Source: G963675935 sp963803125
GTDB taxonomy: Bacteria > Planctomycetota > Planctomycetia > Pirellulales > Thermoguttaceae
Reading direction: 5' to 3'
NCBI GenBank assembly: GCA_963803125.1
Contig: CAWDLR010000004.1
Location: forward strand, 1 to 64,000
DNA: 64,000 bases
In this document: positions 47,501 through 55,464 of the stretch, piece after piece
How the letters are laid out: every line of letters begins with the position of its first letter
Position numbering within the stretch: the first letter of the stretch is position 1
Made by a program: the position numbers and the translations under genes
The notes under the pieces: generated by a model
What the model saw: only the letters and a program-made list of their open reading frames with translations
Told to the model about the DNA's origin: nothing
Databases searched by the model: none

Positions 47501-47522
47501 GAGCAAGCTGCAATCGGCATAG
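44508..47522 (+). CDS. fusion: two SAM methyltransferase domains, coiled coil and GT4-like glycosyltransferase
   Basis: From the ATG at 44508 (1004 residues). A first class I methyltransferase has VSVLDWGCAFGNGVDVLG near residue 60 and ITSNCLEHFDDP; a second has GRVLEAGCGVGWQSLALAQ near 255 and LVFNAGTLANYAF. Residues 470 to 550 are a coiled coil (LKRLDAALAEKQEQWRRQS). From about 650 a glycosyltransferase follows: GIVIYPPFIDWSWMRQRPHQ, VIYDYLDDLSV, IVGYYGALARWFDYELLAQA, FEFVLIGPNFDRTL and PVKLFEYMAGGKPIVTTDMP, as in GT4 enzymes that begin with the RP-QLM pattern. It opens the glycan cluster and may both methylate and glycosylate a surface polymer. Confidence 0.85.
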   Translation: MSTIEPAPLNSRSWWEDYFTRQWDECGGRDQTTYFMRRLIESLPPAEHEYLASQQVSVLDWGCAFGNGVDVLGKAFPRCRPVGADFAERAVAEARRLFPQYEFQHTADGEISGQFDVVITSNCLEHFDDPLRLMRQHLRSCRSLYAAMVPYREAPLHSSHVAQFREECFPEQIAGFTRIATVVIDCGVPCWPGRQVLALYGSHSYLQEREAYARRAAERRKWDDYYASLPTSDADAGGCSDDLAERILELLPAEGRVLEAGCGVGWQSLALAQSGRLQLTLMDFSEEALARAKRTFAERSLPAEFVCQDVFAGGEAAFDLVFNAGTLANYAFQQQVAFLRGMASRSRKYVLALVPNPTCYWYWVWRMQRSSRGDGAAGKEAPSADLAAAFEAAGLRFLGQTHGGQRWSESFIRNLDGLDDWLREELLAVHRSAAIPEPWRASWLLGLGCKGEAPQVPVCWRTPPPPQASSADQLTAALADALAGSLAAERRLKRLDAALAEKQEQWRRQSAAQQEAAEENDRQWERRLALEKDAYDSLAERLEAIENSRGYRALQSFWRTKARLVPRGSRRARMLRAGWRSLRGDFADLGRLSLVQSCRAAGQRLGLWLAPAGSLRERCLRKVSQKVHHARCRVVSQPGLDLAEVLRQNEDRKGIVIYPPFIDWSWMRQRPHQLMAQFASAGYLSLFCSPKARCDLFRGFVRLDERLYLCDSLDSLCGLPNPTLLISWTGHWETIKRFRSPAVIYDYLDDLSVSCHNGVADAAKLGLHRKLLTRAEIVLATARRLYDEARRLRADALYCPNAADYEHFHLTAPPPAPADMAELLRSGRPIVGYYGALARWFDYELLAQAARAHRDFEFVLIGPNFDRTLLRQPLAKLPNVHWLGQKRYEELPAYLYCFTVATIPFVINEVTRATSPVKLFEYMAGGKPIVTTDMPECREYPCVMVARNAPEYVEMLDEAVCRGGWESYRQALDREARNNTWETRGRQILDQVERITAQSKLQSA

Positions 47523-47558
47523 TCTTGCCGCGGATGGCGGGTGGAAGGGATTTCGCCG

Positions 47559-49886
47559 ATGGGCCAAGAGGATGCCAACAACCTGACGGAGCAGTTGCGG
47601 GCGGCCGAGCGCCGCACCCGCGAACTGGAGATCGAGCTGCAAGCGCTCGACACGCGGCTGCGCCAACTCACCACCAGCCGGAGTTGGGCGACCGCCGTCT
47701 TCTTGCAGCGGCTGCGCTATTGGCTGTGGCATGCGCCGGCGTGGGATCGCCGCCAGAAGGCCGGCGAACTGGCCAAGCGGGCGTTGCGAAAAGTGGGCCT
47801 ATACGGGCCGGCCGCCTGGTGCTGGCGCCGCCTGCGGCGGGCAAAGCAGCTCACCTGGCGGCGAGACGCTGCCGCCGCGGCCGCCCAGTTGCAGTCGGCC
47901 GCCGAGATGCTCGCCGACGAGTGCAGCCGCGGCTACGACCTGATCTGCCTGCCGGTGATCCTCTGGGACTCGCGATTTCAGCGGCCGCAGCAACTGATGA
48001 ATCAGTTCGCCCGCCGCGGCCACCGCGTCTTTTACGCCTCGTTGGGTTTTTGCGGCGGAGAGAACGTACGGCTTTCGCGGCAGCGTGCGGGGCTGTTCGA
48101 GATGACCCTGCCCGGCACGCCGGGAATGAACGTCTACCGCGAGCTGCCCTCGGACGTCGACGTGGCTCGCATGGCCGACGCCATCGACCGGCTGCGGATC
48201 GACGGCCGCCTGACCTCGGTCGTTGCCGTCGTCGTGCAATTGCCCTTCTGGACCGCGCTGGCCGAGCGGCTGCGAGAGCGTTTTGGCTGGCCGGTGGTCT
48301 ACGATTGCATGGACGACCATTCCGGTTTTTCCACGAACTGCGAGTCGATGCTCCGCGCGGAAGACCGCACGATTGCCGCCTCCGACCTGGTGGTGGTCAC
48401 CGCCGACTCGCTCGCGGCAAAAGTCCGCGCGAAGGCGCGGCGAACGACGCTGATCCGCAACGCCTGTGATTACGAGCATTTCGCCGCCGCGGGCGCGGCG
48501 CAAGCTGCGGCGATAGCCGGGAGCCAACCGCTCCCGGAACGCAGCAAAGCCAACGGTCACTCCGCGGGAGCCGTTGGCTCCCGGCTGTTTCCGGATGAGA
48601 ATGACCATCGAACGCCGAGGCGGAAACCCACCGTCGGCTTCTACGGGGCCATCGCCGAATGGTTCGATGCCGATCTGGTTGCCGATTTGGCCGAGTCGCG
48701 GCCTAGCTGGAAGTTCGAGTTGATCGGCAGCACGTTGACCGGCGACGTCTCGCGGCTGGAAAGGCTGCCGAACGTCGCGCTTTTGGGCGAAAAGCCCTAC
48801 GCCGATCTGCCGCGGCTGGTGGCCGCCTGGGATTGCTTCCTCATCCCCTTCAAGCGGATTCCGCTGACCGAGGCCACCAATCCGGTGAAGGCTTACGAGA
48901 TGCTGGCGACCGGCAAGCCGCTGGTGGCGGTGAATCTGCCCGAATTGCGGCCGATGGCCCGCCAGGGGCTGCTGGCGATCGCCGACGACGCCGCCGGATT
49001 CGCACAGGCCATCGAGCGGGCGTTGGTCGAGGACGACGACCACCGCCGCCGGCGCCGCCGGGCTTTCGCCGCGGAGAACACCTGGCGCGACCGCTGCGAC
49101 GCCTTCGACGCCGCCGTGTCCGAACTGTTCCCGGCGGCTTCGGTCATCATCGTCACCTACAACAATCTCGCCCTGACGCAGATGTGCCTGGAGAGCGTCT
49201 TCGACCAGGCCGACTATCCCAACTTCGAAGTGATCGCGGTCGACAACGCCTCGCACGACGGCACGGCCGAGTGGCTCGCCGAGGAGGCGGCGCGGCAGCC
49301 GCGGTTGCGGCTGATTCGCAACGCCGAGAATCGCGGCTTCTCGGCGGCAAACAACCAGGGGCTGCGCTCGGCCCGCGGCGAGTTTCTCTGTCTGTTGAAT
49401 AACGACACCGTTGTCACTCGCGGCTGGCTCTCGACCATGATCGCACACCTCCGCAACTCGCCGCGGGCGGGAATGATCGGGCCGGTAAGCAACATGGTCG
49501 GCAACGAGGCGAAGATCCCGGTCGGCTACACCGCGATCGCCGACATGCCGCGCTGGGCCGCCGACTACTGCCGCCGCCACGACGGCGAGACGACGGCGAT
49601 GAAAATGCTCGGCTTCTTCTGCGTCCTGCTCCGCCGCGAAGTGTACGAGAAGGTGGGTGAAATGGACGAGCGGTTTGGCGTCGGTTATTTCGAGGACACC
49701 GACTACTGTTACCGCGCCGCCCGGGCCGGCTACCAACTGCTCTGCGCCCGCGACGCCTTCGTGCATCACTGGCAGGGCGCCTCCTTCCGCCTGTTGGGGC
49801 AAACGGGCCACGCCAGAATTTACAAGCAAAACCAACGCCTCTTCGAAGCGAAATGGGGCGCCGACAGCATGGCGGGAGCATATTAG
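47559..49886 (+). CDS. bifunctional glycosyltransferase (GT4-like plus GT2)
   Basis: A 775-residue protein from the ATG at 47559 (GGAAGGGA upstream; a GTG at 47541 is possible). After a coiled coil (TEQLRAAERRTRELEIELQA), residues 125 to 500 form a GT4-like domain related to the preceding gene: SRFQRPQQLMNQFARRGHRV, VVYDCMDDHSGF, TVGFYGAIAEWFDADLVADL and NPVKAYEMLATGKPLVAVNL. From about 528 a GT2 domain follows: SVIIVTYNNLALTQMCLESV, LCLLNNDTVVTRGW and YFEDTDYCYRAARAGY. Residues 319 to 343 are encoded by an in-frame palindrome inserted between the two Rossmann halves of the GT4 domain. It probably adds two sugars to a surface glycan. Confidence 0.88.
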   Translation: MGQEDANNLTEQLRAAERRTRELEIELQALDTRLRQLTTSRSWATAVFLQRLRYWLWHAPAWDRRQKAGELAKRALRKVGLYGPAAWCWRRLRRAKQLTWRRDAAAAAAQLQSAAEMLADECSRGYDLICLPVILWDSRFQRPQQLMNQFARRGHRVFYASLGFCGGENVRLSRQRAGLFEMTLPGTPGMNVYRELPSDVDVARMADAIDRLRIDGRLTSVVAVVVQLPFWTALAERLRERFGWPVVYDCMDDHSGFSTNCESMLRAEDRTIAASDLVVVTADSLAAKVRAKARRTTLIRNACDYEHFAAAGAAQAAAIAGSQPLPERSKANGHSAGAVGSRLFPDENDHRTPRRKPTVGFYGAIAEWFDADLVADLAESRPSWKFELIGSTLTGDVSRLERLPNVALLGEKPYADLPRLVAAWDCFLIPFKRIPLTEATNPVKAYEMLATGKPLVAVNLPELRPMARQGLLAIADDAAGFAQAIERALVEDDDHRRRRRRAFAAENTWRDRCDAFDAAVSELFPAASVIIVTYNNLALTQMCLESVFDQADYPNFEVIAVDNASHDGTAEWLAEEAARQPRLRLIRNAENRGFSAANNQGLRSARGEFLCLLNNDTVVTRGWLSTMIAHLRNSPRAGMIGPVSNMVGNEAKIPVGYTAIADMPRWAADYCRRHDGETTAMKMLGFFCVLLRREVYEKVGEMDERFGVGYFEDTDYCYRAARAGYQLLCARDAFVHHWQGASFRLLGQTGHARIYKQNQRLFEAKWGADSMAGAY
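48515..48586. repeat. in-frame palindromic element inside the bifunctional glycosyltransferase
   Basis: Arms 48515 to 48536 (AGCCGGGAGCCAAC core) and 48565 to 48586 (GTTGGCTCCCGGCT) are near-perfect complements. The element is translated as AGSQPLPERSKANGHSAGAV and sits between the two Rossmann halves. The same family lies outside genes at 59777 to 59847. Confidence 0.8.
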
Positions 49887-49914
49887 TCCCGCCACGAACG
49901 ACGACGAGAATTGT

Positions 49915-49994
49915 GTTTAGCCGGCGGGCTTGCCCGCCGCGGACTTCGCCGCGAGACGCCCCATCGGCGCAGCGAGCAAGCTCGCCGGCTAAAC
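49915..49994. repeat. palindromic element, TTTAGCCGGC family
   Basis: Left arm 49915 to 49935 and right arm 49974 to 49994 match at 19 of 21 positions; the core is GTTTAGCCGGCG. It fills most of the gap between the glycosyltransferase stop and the next start. Same family as 37070 and 56499. Confidence 0.8.
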
Positions 49995-50007
49995 ATGGAA
50001 ACGAAAA

Positions 50008-50032
50008 GGCCTCACGCGGAGCGTGAGGAGTA
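50008..50032 (+). repeat. CCTCACGC palindrome carrying the ribosome-binding site of the next gene
   Basis: GGCCTCACGCGGAGCGTGAG followed by GAGTA, ending one base before the ATG at 50034. The GAGGAG at 50025 to 50030 is the only Shine-Dalgarno-like sequence there and is part of the palindrome. The 25 bases are an exact reverse complement of 53748 to 53772. Confidence 0.75.
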
Positions 50033-50033
50033 C

Positions 50034-52658
50034 ATGGTCATGAATTCGTGTGATGCAATGCCCGCGAATCCTGCGAAGCGAATCGGCCTGGGCCGAGTCG
50101 CGCTGGCGCTGGCTGCGGCCTGGTTCGCCGTACACGCGGCGGTCTACGCCGTCGGCATGTGCCGGCTCGATCCCGTCCTCTACAAGCATCTCGAGCACGT
50201 CCTGAAGGGCTTCGTCGGCTGGCAGGCGTTAGGGTTCCTCATCGCGGCGATCCTCGTGTCCCGGCGATGGCCGGCGGCGGCGGGATGCGTGCTCGGCGGC
50301 TATCTGGCGCTTTCGACGGCGGCGTTGCTGGCGGCGGCGCGGGACGCCGCGATGCTCGTCACGCTGGTTGTCCTTCTCGTCTGGACCGCCTGTGCTACGC
50401 AGGGAATGCGGCTGGCCATCGCGCGGGCTGCCGGGCCGCGATACGCGACCTGGGGCGTCGCCGCGGCCGCCGTCTACGCGGCGCTCGTGCCGCTCTGCTT
50501 CGTGCTGGGCATTCTGCACGCAATCACTCCGCCGATCGTGGCCATCGTGGCGACGATCGCCGCCCTGCCCGGCGCCGTCGCGCCGCTGCGGCAGTTGGCG
50601 AAAGCCGCTCAAGCCCCCGGCTCCCACGCAGAGCGTGTCCGGCAGTCACCGGCACAGAAGACGGACTGTAGGAGGCGTCTCCAGACGCCGATGGCGCCGG
50701 GGTGGAACTGCAATCGGCGACAGGAGTCGCCTCCTACAGCCCCGATTCCCGGAGAGTCCCACGCGGAGCGTGGGAACCAGGACGTGAAGCGGAATTCGAT
50801 CGTTGCCTGGTGCCTGATGGAAGTGATTTGGGCGGTCCTGGCGGTCGAGTTCATCGGCGCCAGCACCGCGGAGGTCGCTTCCGATTCCGCGCGGGTGCAT
50901 CTGCCCTACATGCTGCAAGTGATCGCCGATCACGGGCTGTCGCACCAGTATGCCTGCTGGTATCGGCTTCAGCCGATGGCGGTGCAGACCTGCAGCGCGG
51001 CAATTGCGGCCGTCGGCTCGATCGCCGCGGCGAAGTGGTTCTCCTGGCTCGCGCTGGCCGTGCTGGCGTTGTTGCTGGCCGAGGAGGTCGAGCGCCGCAG
51101 CGGTTCGCGGGAGTTGGGTCTGTTCGCCGCGGCCGCAGCGCTTAGCTGCCCGCTGTTAGCGCAGCTTTCCGCGGCGCTGTACGTCGATCACGTGCTGGCC
51201 ATGCTCTGCACGGCCGCGTTTGTCGTGCTGTTCCGCGCGCTGCGTCCGCCGCACTTGCGCGGCATTCTGCTTTCCGCGGCGATCATGGGCTCGCTGGTTC
51301 AAGTGAAATACACGGGGCTTATTGTCGCCGTCGTCTGGGGATTTTTTCTGGCGGCGGTTCTATGGCGTAGCTGCGGCTGGCGGGCGGGCCTGTGGCGGCT
51401 GCTTCTGGCCGGCGGCCTGCTCGCGGCGCTGGCCATGCCCTGGCACGTCTACGTCTACTTGGGCACCGGAAATCCCTTCTATCCCTTTTTGCAACGTTGG
51501 TTTCCGTCGCCCTATTGGGTCGATAATCTCACGCTTCGCCAGATCTTCGAGCAGACCTTCAAGCTGCCGGCCGGCGTCCGCGGCGTTGCCGAGTTTCCCT
51601 GGCTGGCCACCTACCGCACCGGTAGTATCGTTGAAGGATACGACGGCGCTCTCGGTTTCTGGGTCCTCGCCTTGATGCCGTGCTGGTTTCTTGCGTGGCT
51701 GGCGCGGGGGAAAACGGTGGCGGGAAAGAACGGCACGTCCAGTGGGGCAGACACTTTTGTCTGCCCGACGTCCGTTGTTTTTCGCGGCAGACAGGAATGT
51801 CTGCCCCACCGTGGTGAGAAGTGCCGGCTAGGCGGCGAGAATCCCTGCTATTGGGACATGGCCGTCGTCGGGGTTGCCATGATCGCGGGCGTCGCGGCCT
51901 ACACGCCGTACGTGCGGTATTGGCTGCCCGCCTACCCGCTGTTGGTCGCCGCCTGCGTGCTGGCTGCCGGGCGGTTGTTGCCGTCGCTTGCACGGTCTGC
52001 GGGCCGCGTGAAAGGGGACAGTCCCATTTTCGTTGACAGGAAAATCGGGACAGTCCCCGGGTCGGCGTTTGCCGGGGCCGCCTTGGCGCTGCTGCTGTTT
52101 CTGCCGGCGCCGATTCTCTGCGTCAACGTTCCTTGGGACGTCTACGCAAAACGGACGCCCGAGGACCGATACCTGGCGAGCATCTTTCCGGCCTATGCGG
52201 CGACGCAGCGGCTCAACAAGATTCTCGGCCGCGACGACGGCGTGCTCTGCACTGGATGTACAAACGTATATATGATCGGCGGCCGGCCGTACGGTTTCGA
52301 GTTCTGGTGGAGAGCGGTGTATCACATCAGCGACTCCCGGTCGTTCGCCGCGTTTTGCCGGCGTTGCGGCATCCGTTACTGGATGGTCGATTTTGCTTCC
52401 CCGTCCGGCCGCGCCTTTGCTGCTCACAAGGAGATCGTCGGCCAGTACTGGGACGACGCGCGGTTGGTGACGGCCTCGGGCACGGTGGCGGTGTACGACG
52501 TGGCTTCGCCGAATCCGCCCCACTCGCGACCAACCGGGCTGCCGGTTGCGAATCGGGGCGATGGCGGCGCCGCGAACGGCGCCGGCAGTCCGACCGCCGC
52601 GGCAACGCACATGGTCCGGCACGATGGGCCTTCTGACAAGACACGAGGTGTTCGATGA
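50034..52658 (+). CDS. large integral membrane glycosyltransferase-like (GT-C type) protein with three in-frame palindromes
   Basis: An 874-residue multi-pass protein. The first 190 residues have about five helices (VALALAAAWFAVHAAVYAVG, FLIAAILVSRRW and others). After an inserted stretch, a second part resembles GT-C enzymes: WAVLAVEFIGASTAEVASDS and HLPYMLQVIADHGLSHQY, then at least eight helices and a soluble C-terminal domain (NVYMIGGRPYGFEFWWRAVY). The Ser/Asp near the first lumenal loop fits a lipid-linked sugar donor site, but I cannot identify the Asp pair. Palindromes occupy residues of about 195 to 248, 570 to 592 and 660 to 675, all in loops between helices. Two different proteins could have been fused at the first insert. 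The last 50 residues are low complexity. Confidence 0.65.
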   Translation: MVMNSCDAMPANPAKRIGLGRVALALAAAWFAVHAAVYAVGMCRLDPVLYKHLEHVLKGFVGWQALGFLIAAILVSRRWPAAAGCVLGGYLALSTAALLAAARDAAMLVTLVVLLVWTACATQGMRLAIARAAGPRYATWGVAAAAVYAALVPLCFVLGILHAITPPIVAIVATIAALPGAVAPLRQLAKAAQAPGSHAERVRQSPAQKTDCRRRLQTPMAPGWNCNRRQESPPTAPIPGESHAERGNQDVKRNSIVAWCLMEVIWAVLAVEFIGASTAEVASDSARVHLPYMLQVIADHGLSHQYACWYRLQPMAVQTCSAAIAAVGSIAAAKWFSWLALAVLALLLAEEVERRSGSRELGLFAAAAALSCPLLAQLSAALYVDHVLAMLCTAAFVVLFRALRPPHLRGILLSAAIMGSLVQVKYTGLIVAVVWGFFLAAVLWRSCGWRAGLWRLLLAGGLLAALAMPWHVYVYLGTGNPFYPFLQRWFPSPYWVDNLTLRQIFEQTFKLPAGVRGVAEFPWLATYRTGSIVEGYDGALGFWVLALMPCWFLAWLARGKTVAGKNGTSSGADTFVCPTSVVFRGRQECLPHRGEKCRLGGENPCYWDMAVVGVAMIAGVAAYTPYVRYWLPAYPLLVAACVLAAGRLLPSLARSAGRVKGDSPIFVDRKIGTVPGSAFAGAALALLLFLPAPILCVNVPWDVYAKRTPEDRYLASIFPAYAATQRLNKILGRDDGVLCTGCTNVYMIGGRPYGFEFWWRAVYHISDSRSFAAFCRRCGIRYWMVDFASPSGRAFAAHKEIVGQYWDDARLVTASGTVAVYDVASPNPPHSRPTGLPVANRGDGGAANGAGSPTAAATHMVRHDGPSDKTRGVR
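50619..50778. repeat. in-frame nested palindrome in the membrane protein (insert 1)
   Basis: Outer arms 50619 to 50637 (CTCCCACGCAGAGCGTG) and 50756 to 50778 (CCCACGCGGAGCGTGGGA); inner arms 50666 to 50677 (CTGTAGGAGGCG) and 50728 to 50739 (CGCCTCCTACAG, perfect). Two element types are thus nested. The region is translated as a hydrophilic, Arg/Pro-rich stretch between the two membrane halves. Confidence 0.75.
51742..51809. repeat. in-frame palindrome in the membrane protein (insert 2)
   Basis: Arms 51742 to 51765 (GTGGGGCAGACACTTTTGTC start) and 51786 to 51809 (ending GTCTGCCCCAC) match at 21 of 24 positions; each arm is itself palindromic (GGCAGACA/TGTCTGCC). Translated as a Cys-containing loop between two membrane helices. 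Confidence 0.8.
52014..52058. repeat. in-frame palindrome in the membrane protein (insert 3)
   Basis: Arms GGGGACAGTCCCATTTT (52014 to 52030) and AAAATCGGGACAGTCCCC (52041 to 52058), complementary except for one inserted base and one mismatch. Translated as GDSPIFVDRKIGTVPG in a loop before the helix ALALLLFLPAPILC. Confidence 0.75.
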
Positions 52659-53729
52659 GAGTAATCGCCGCCGAGCCGTCGATGCCGGTAGCCGTGGTGA
52701 TTCCGGCCTACCGTGCCGCCGCCCAGATCGCCGGCGTGCTCCGCGGCATTCCGGATTTCGTCGCCTGGATCGTGGTCGTCGAGGATTGCAGCCCGGACGA
52801 GACGGCGGCGATCGTGGAGGCCCAGTCGCGGCGCGATCCGCGCATCCGCCTGCTGCGGCACGTGGAAAACCAGGGCGTCGGCGCCGCGGTGCTGACCGGC
52901 TACGCCGAGGCCCATCGGCTGGGGGCCGAAATCGTGGTGAAAATGGACGGCGACGGCCAGATGGATCCCGCGCAATTGCCGGCGCTGATCGCCCCGATCG
53001 TCCGCGGCGAGGCCGATTACGCCAAGGGCAACCGCTACCTTCACGCCCGGCAGCTTCGCTCGATGCCGCTTTTGCGTCGCCTGGGAAATCTCGGCCTCTC
53101 GTTCCTGACGAAACTGGCCTCGGGCTATTGGAACATCTTCGATCCGACCAACGGCTACACCGCGATTCACGCCGAACTGATTCCATTGCTGAACAAGGAG
53201 GACATCGGGCGGCGGTACTTCTTCGAGAGCAGCATGTTGCTGGAGCTAAGCCTGCTGCGGGCGGTGGTCCGCGACGTCTCCATCCCCGCCCACTACGGCG
53301 ACGAAACCAGCCACCTCTCGATCCTCAAGACGCTGCGGCAGTTTCCGCCCGCGCTAGTGAAGGGGTTTTGCCGCCGCATCTCGGATCCAGTATTTCGTCC
53401 GCGATTTCAGCATCGCCTCGCTCTACGCGATCGTCGGGCTGGCGCTGCTGCTTTGGGGCGGGGTGTTCGGGGCAATCCGCTGGGGCATGGCGGCGCAGCA
53501 GGGAGTCGTCACGCCCACCGGCACCGTGATGCTGGCCGTGCTGCCGGTGTTGTTGGGCATCCAGTTGCTTTTGCAGGCCGTCAGCCTCGACATCCAGAGT
53601 CAGCCGACGCACTGCCTGCACCGCGATGAAGCGGCGAGTCAGCAGATTCAGCCGTTGAGCGTTGTGCCGCCGCCATTGCCGATGGTCGAACAAGTGAAGA
53701 GCCCTTTGCCACTTCGGCGAGCCGCGTGA
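52655..53729 (+). CDS. DPM1-like GT2 glycosyltransferase with C-terminal membrane helices, frameshifted
   Basis: The start overlaps the previous stop (ATGA). The GT2 core is complete: VAVVIPAYRAAAQIAGVL, WIVVVEDCSPDETAAIV, GVGAAVLTGYAEAHRLG, the metal-binding VVKMDGDGQMDP and YWNIFDPTNGYTAIHAEL, which fit dolichol/polyprenyl-phosphate hexosyltransferases. At about 53381 one extra T changes frame; the other frame continues RIQYFVRDFSIASLYAIVGL with two membrane helices, ending SLDIQSQPTH and a tail to 53729. The repaired protein is about 357 residues. It should load a sugar onto undecaprenyl phosphate, a donor for the membrane protein encoded just before it. Confidence 0.88.
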
Positions 53730-53747
53730 GGCAGAATGGACGACACG

Positions 53748-53808
53748 TACTCCTCACGCTCCGCGTGAGGCCGAACTGAAAAAAACCTCACGCGGAGTGT
53801 GAGGAGTA
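53748..53808. repeat. CCTCACGC-family inverted pair carrying a GAGGAG box before the radical SAM gene
   Basis: Arms 53748 to 53770 and 53786 to 53808 match at 22 of 23 positions. The right arm ends GTGAGGAGTA, 15 bases before the ATG at 53824. The left arm plus two bases is the exact complement of 50008 to 50032. Confidence 0.85.
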
Positions 53809-53823
53809 TGGGGGAAAACGACG

Positions 53824-55464
53824 ATGCGAGTCCTGTTGATCTATCCGCCGATCTCGAAAGAAGAGCGCTACTCGTCGTCGATCGGCAGCGCCGGCGGAAG
53901 GCAGATGCCGCTGGGGGTTTTCTACCTGGCCTCGTCGCTGCGGCAGCGCGGGCACGAGGCGGCCGTGATCGACGGCGAGGCGGAGGGCCTCAGCGCCGCC
54001 GACATTCTCGCCCGCGCCGAGCGATTTCAACCCGGCCTGGTGGGCATTAGCAGCACGACGGTTGCGTTTCATCGGGCGTTGGAAGTCGCCCGCGAACTGA
54101 AGCGCCAGCGGCCCGATCGGCCGATCGTGCTGGGCGGCCCGCACGTCTCCTCGAACCTGGCGCACGGCATGTCGTTTGCCGAGTTCGACTTTGCCATCGT
54201 CGGCGAGGGGGAAAGGCCGCTGGCCGACTTGGCCGACGCGCTGCAACGCGGAACCGATCTGGCCGGCGTCCCGGGTCTCGCGTATCGCAAGCGGGGAGAG
54301 AAACCAACAGGTTGGGATGGCAGTTGTACTGCCATCCCCGACTCCGCTTCGGGGGGCGGCAGTGCAACTGCCGCCCCAACGGGAGGTGACGGCGGCGAAT
54401 TGGTTGTCAACCCGTCGGCGCCGCGGATCGACGACCTCGACGCCCTGCCGTTTCCGGCCTACGACCTGGCCGCCGATCTTTCGCTCTATGCTCCGCCGCC
54501 GTGCAACTACAAGAAGCTCCCGGCGGCCAACGTCATCACCAGCCGCGGTTGTCCCAATCAATGCACCTTTTGCGACCGCTCGGTCTTCGGCCAATTGCTG
54601 CGGCAGCGGAGCGCCGCGAACGTGGCGGCCGAAATCGAGCACCTCTGGAACGAGTACCACGTCCGCGAGATCGCCTTCGTCGACGACACCTTCACGCTGC
54701 GTCCGCAGCGAATCCGCGAGCTGTTCGCGATCCTCGACCGCAAGGGCATCCGCTTTCCCTGGACCTGCATGAGCCGCATCAGCGCCGTCAACGAAGAACT
54801 GCTGCGCTTCATCCGCGATCACGGCTGCTGGCACATCTCCTTCGGCATCGAGTCGGGCAACGAGGAGATCCTCCGGCGGATCAGGAAAAAGATCTCGCTG
54901 GAGCAGGCGCGGCAGGTGATCGGCTGGTGCGCGAAGCTGGGCATCCGCAGCAAGGGGTTTTTCATCGTCGGCCATCCCGGCGAAACACCGCAAACGATCG
55001 AGCAGTCGATTCGCGCGGCCCTGGGGATGAAGCTCGACGACGTGGTGGTCACGATCAACACGCCGATCCCCGGTTCGCCGCAGTACCGCGAGGCCGCCGC
55101 CCACGGCACGCTCGACGTGACCGACTGGAGCAAGTTCAACTACTGGCGGCCGGTGTTCGTTCCGCACGGGCTGACGCGGGAGCAGCTTCTCTTGAAGCAC
55201 CGCGAGTTTTACCGCCGTTTTTACTTCCGGCCGCGGATCATCTTCCGCTACGCCCTGAGTTTCCTCTCGCCCAGCGGCCCGCGACGTTTCTGGTCGCTGG
55301 TTCGCGGCCTGCCGTTCTTATTGCTGCAGGAGAAGGGCAAGCCGTCCGGCGGCGACGGCCGGGCGGCAATTCCCAGTCCCCATTTCCAACTTGATCGACG
55401 CGCTCGGCGCGAACTGTCGTCGTCTCAATCGACCCGAGGCTCGATCCCACAAGAACCATCATGA
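53824..55464 (+). CDS. B12-binding-domain radical SAM protein with an in-frame palindrome
   Basis: A 546-residue protein. The N-terminal cobalamin-binding Rossmann-like domain (MRVLLIYPPISKEERY, PLGVFYLASSLRQRGHEAAV, IVLGGPHVSSN, FAIVGEGERPL) is followed by the radical SAM barrel with the cluster motif SRGCPNQCTFCDRS (Cys 243, 247 and 250) and ISFGIESGNEEILRRIRK. The layout matches BchE/MTRR-like enzymes that methylate or rearrange unactivated carbons; the substrate here is probably a sugar or lipid of the surface glycan. Residues of about 162 to 186, between the two domains, come from an inserted palindrome. The last 50 residues are low complexity. The stop overlaps the next start (ATGA). 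Confidence 0.88.
   Translation: MRVLLIYPPISKEERYSSSIGSAGGRQMPLGVFYLASSLRQRGHEAAVIDGEAEGLSAADILARAERFQPGLVGISSTTVAFHRALEVARELKRQRPDRPIVLGGPHVSSNLAHGMSFAEFDFAIVGEGERPLADLADALQRGTDLAGVPGLAYRKRGEKPTGWDGSCTAIPDSASGGGSATAAPTGGDGGELVVNPSAPRIDDLDALPFPAYDLAADLSLYAPPPCNYKKLPAANVITSRGCPNQCTFCDRSVFGQLLRQRSAANVAAEIEHLWNEYHVREIAFVDDTFTLRPQRIRELFAILDRKGIRFPWTCMSRISAVNEELLRFIRDHGCWHISFGIESGNEEILRRIRKKISLEQARQVIGWCAKLGIRSKGFFIVGHPGETPQTIEQSIRAALGMKLDDVVVTINTPIPGSPQYREAAAHGTLDVTDWSKFNYWRPVFVPHGLTREQLLLKHREFYRRFYFRPRIIFRYALSFLSPSGPRRFWSLVRGLPFLLLQEKGKPSGGDGRAAIPSPHFQLDRRARRELSSSQSTRGSIPQEPS
54311..54380. repeat. in-frame palindrome inside the radical SAM gene, GTTGGG family
   Basis: Left arm 54311 to 54339 (GTTGGGATGGCAGTTGTACT start) and right arm 54355 to 54380 (ending CTGCCGCCCCAAC) pair over about 22 of 26 positions. 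It is translated as a Gly/Ser/Ala-rich linker. The same family lies outside genes at 57494 to 57567. Confidence 0.85.

Noticed and set aside
47799..49895. 698-codon open frame on the minus strand
   Set aside because: Antisense to the bifunctional glycosyltransferase, which shows GT4 and GT2 motifs; the antisense product has no recognisable domain.
51828..53186. 452-codon open frame on the minus strand
   Set aside because: Arg/Pro-rich antisense of the membrane protein and the DPM1-like GT2.
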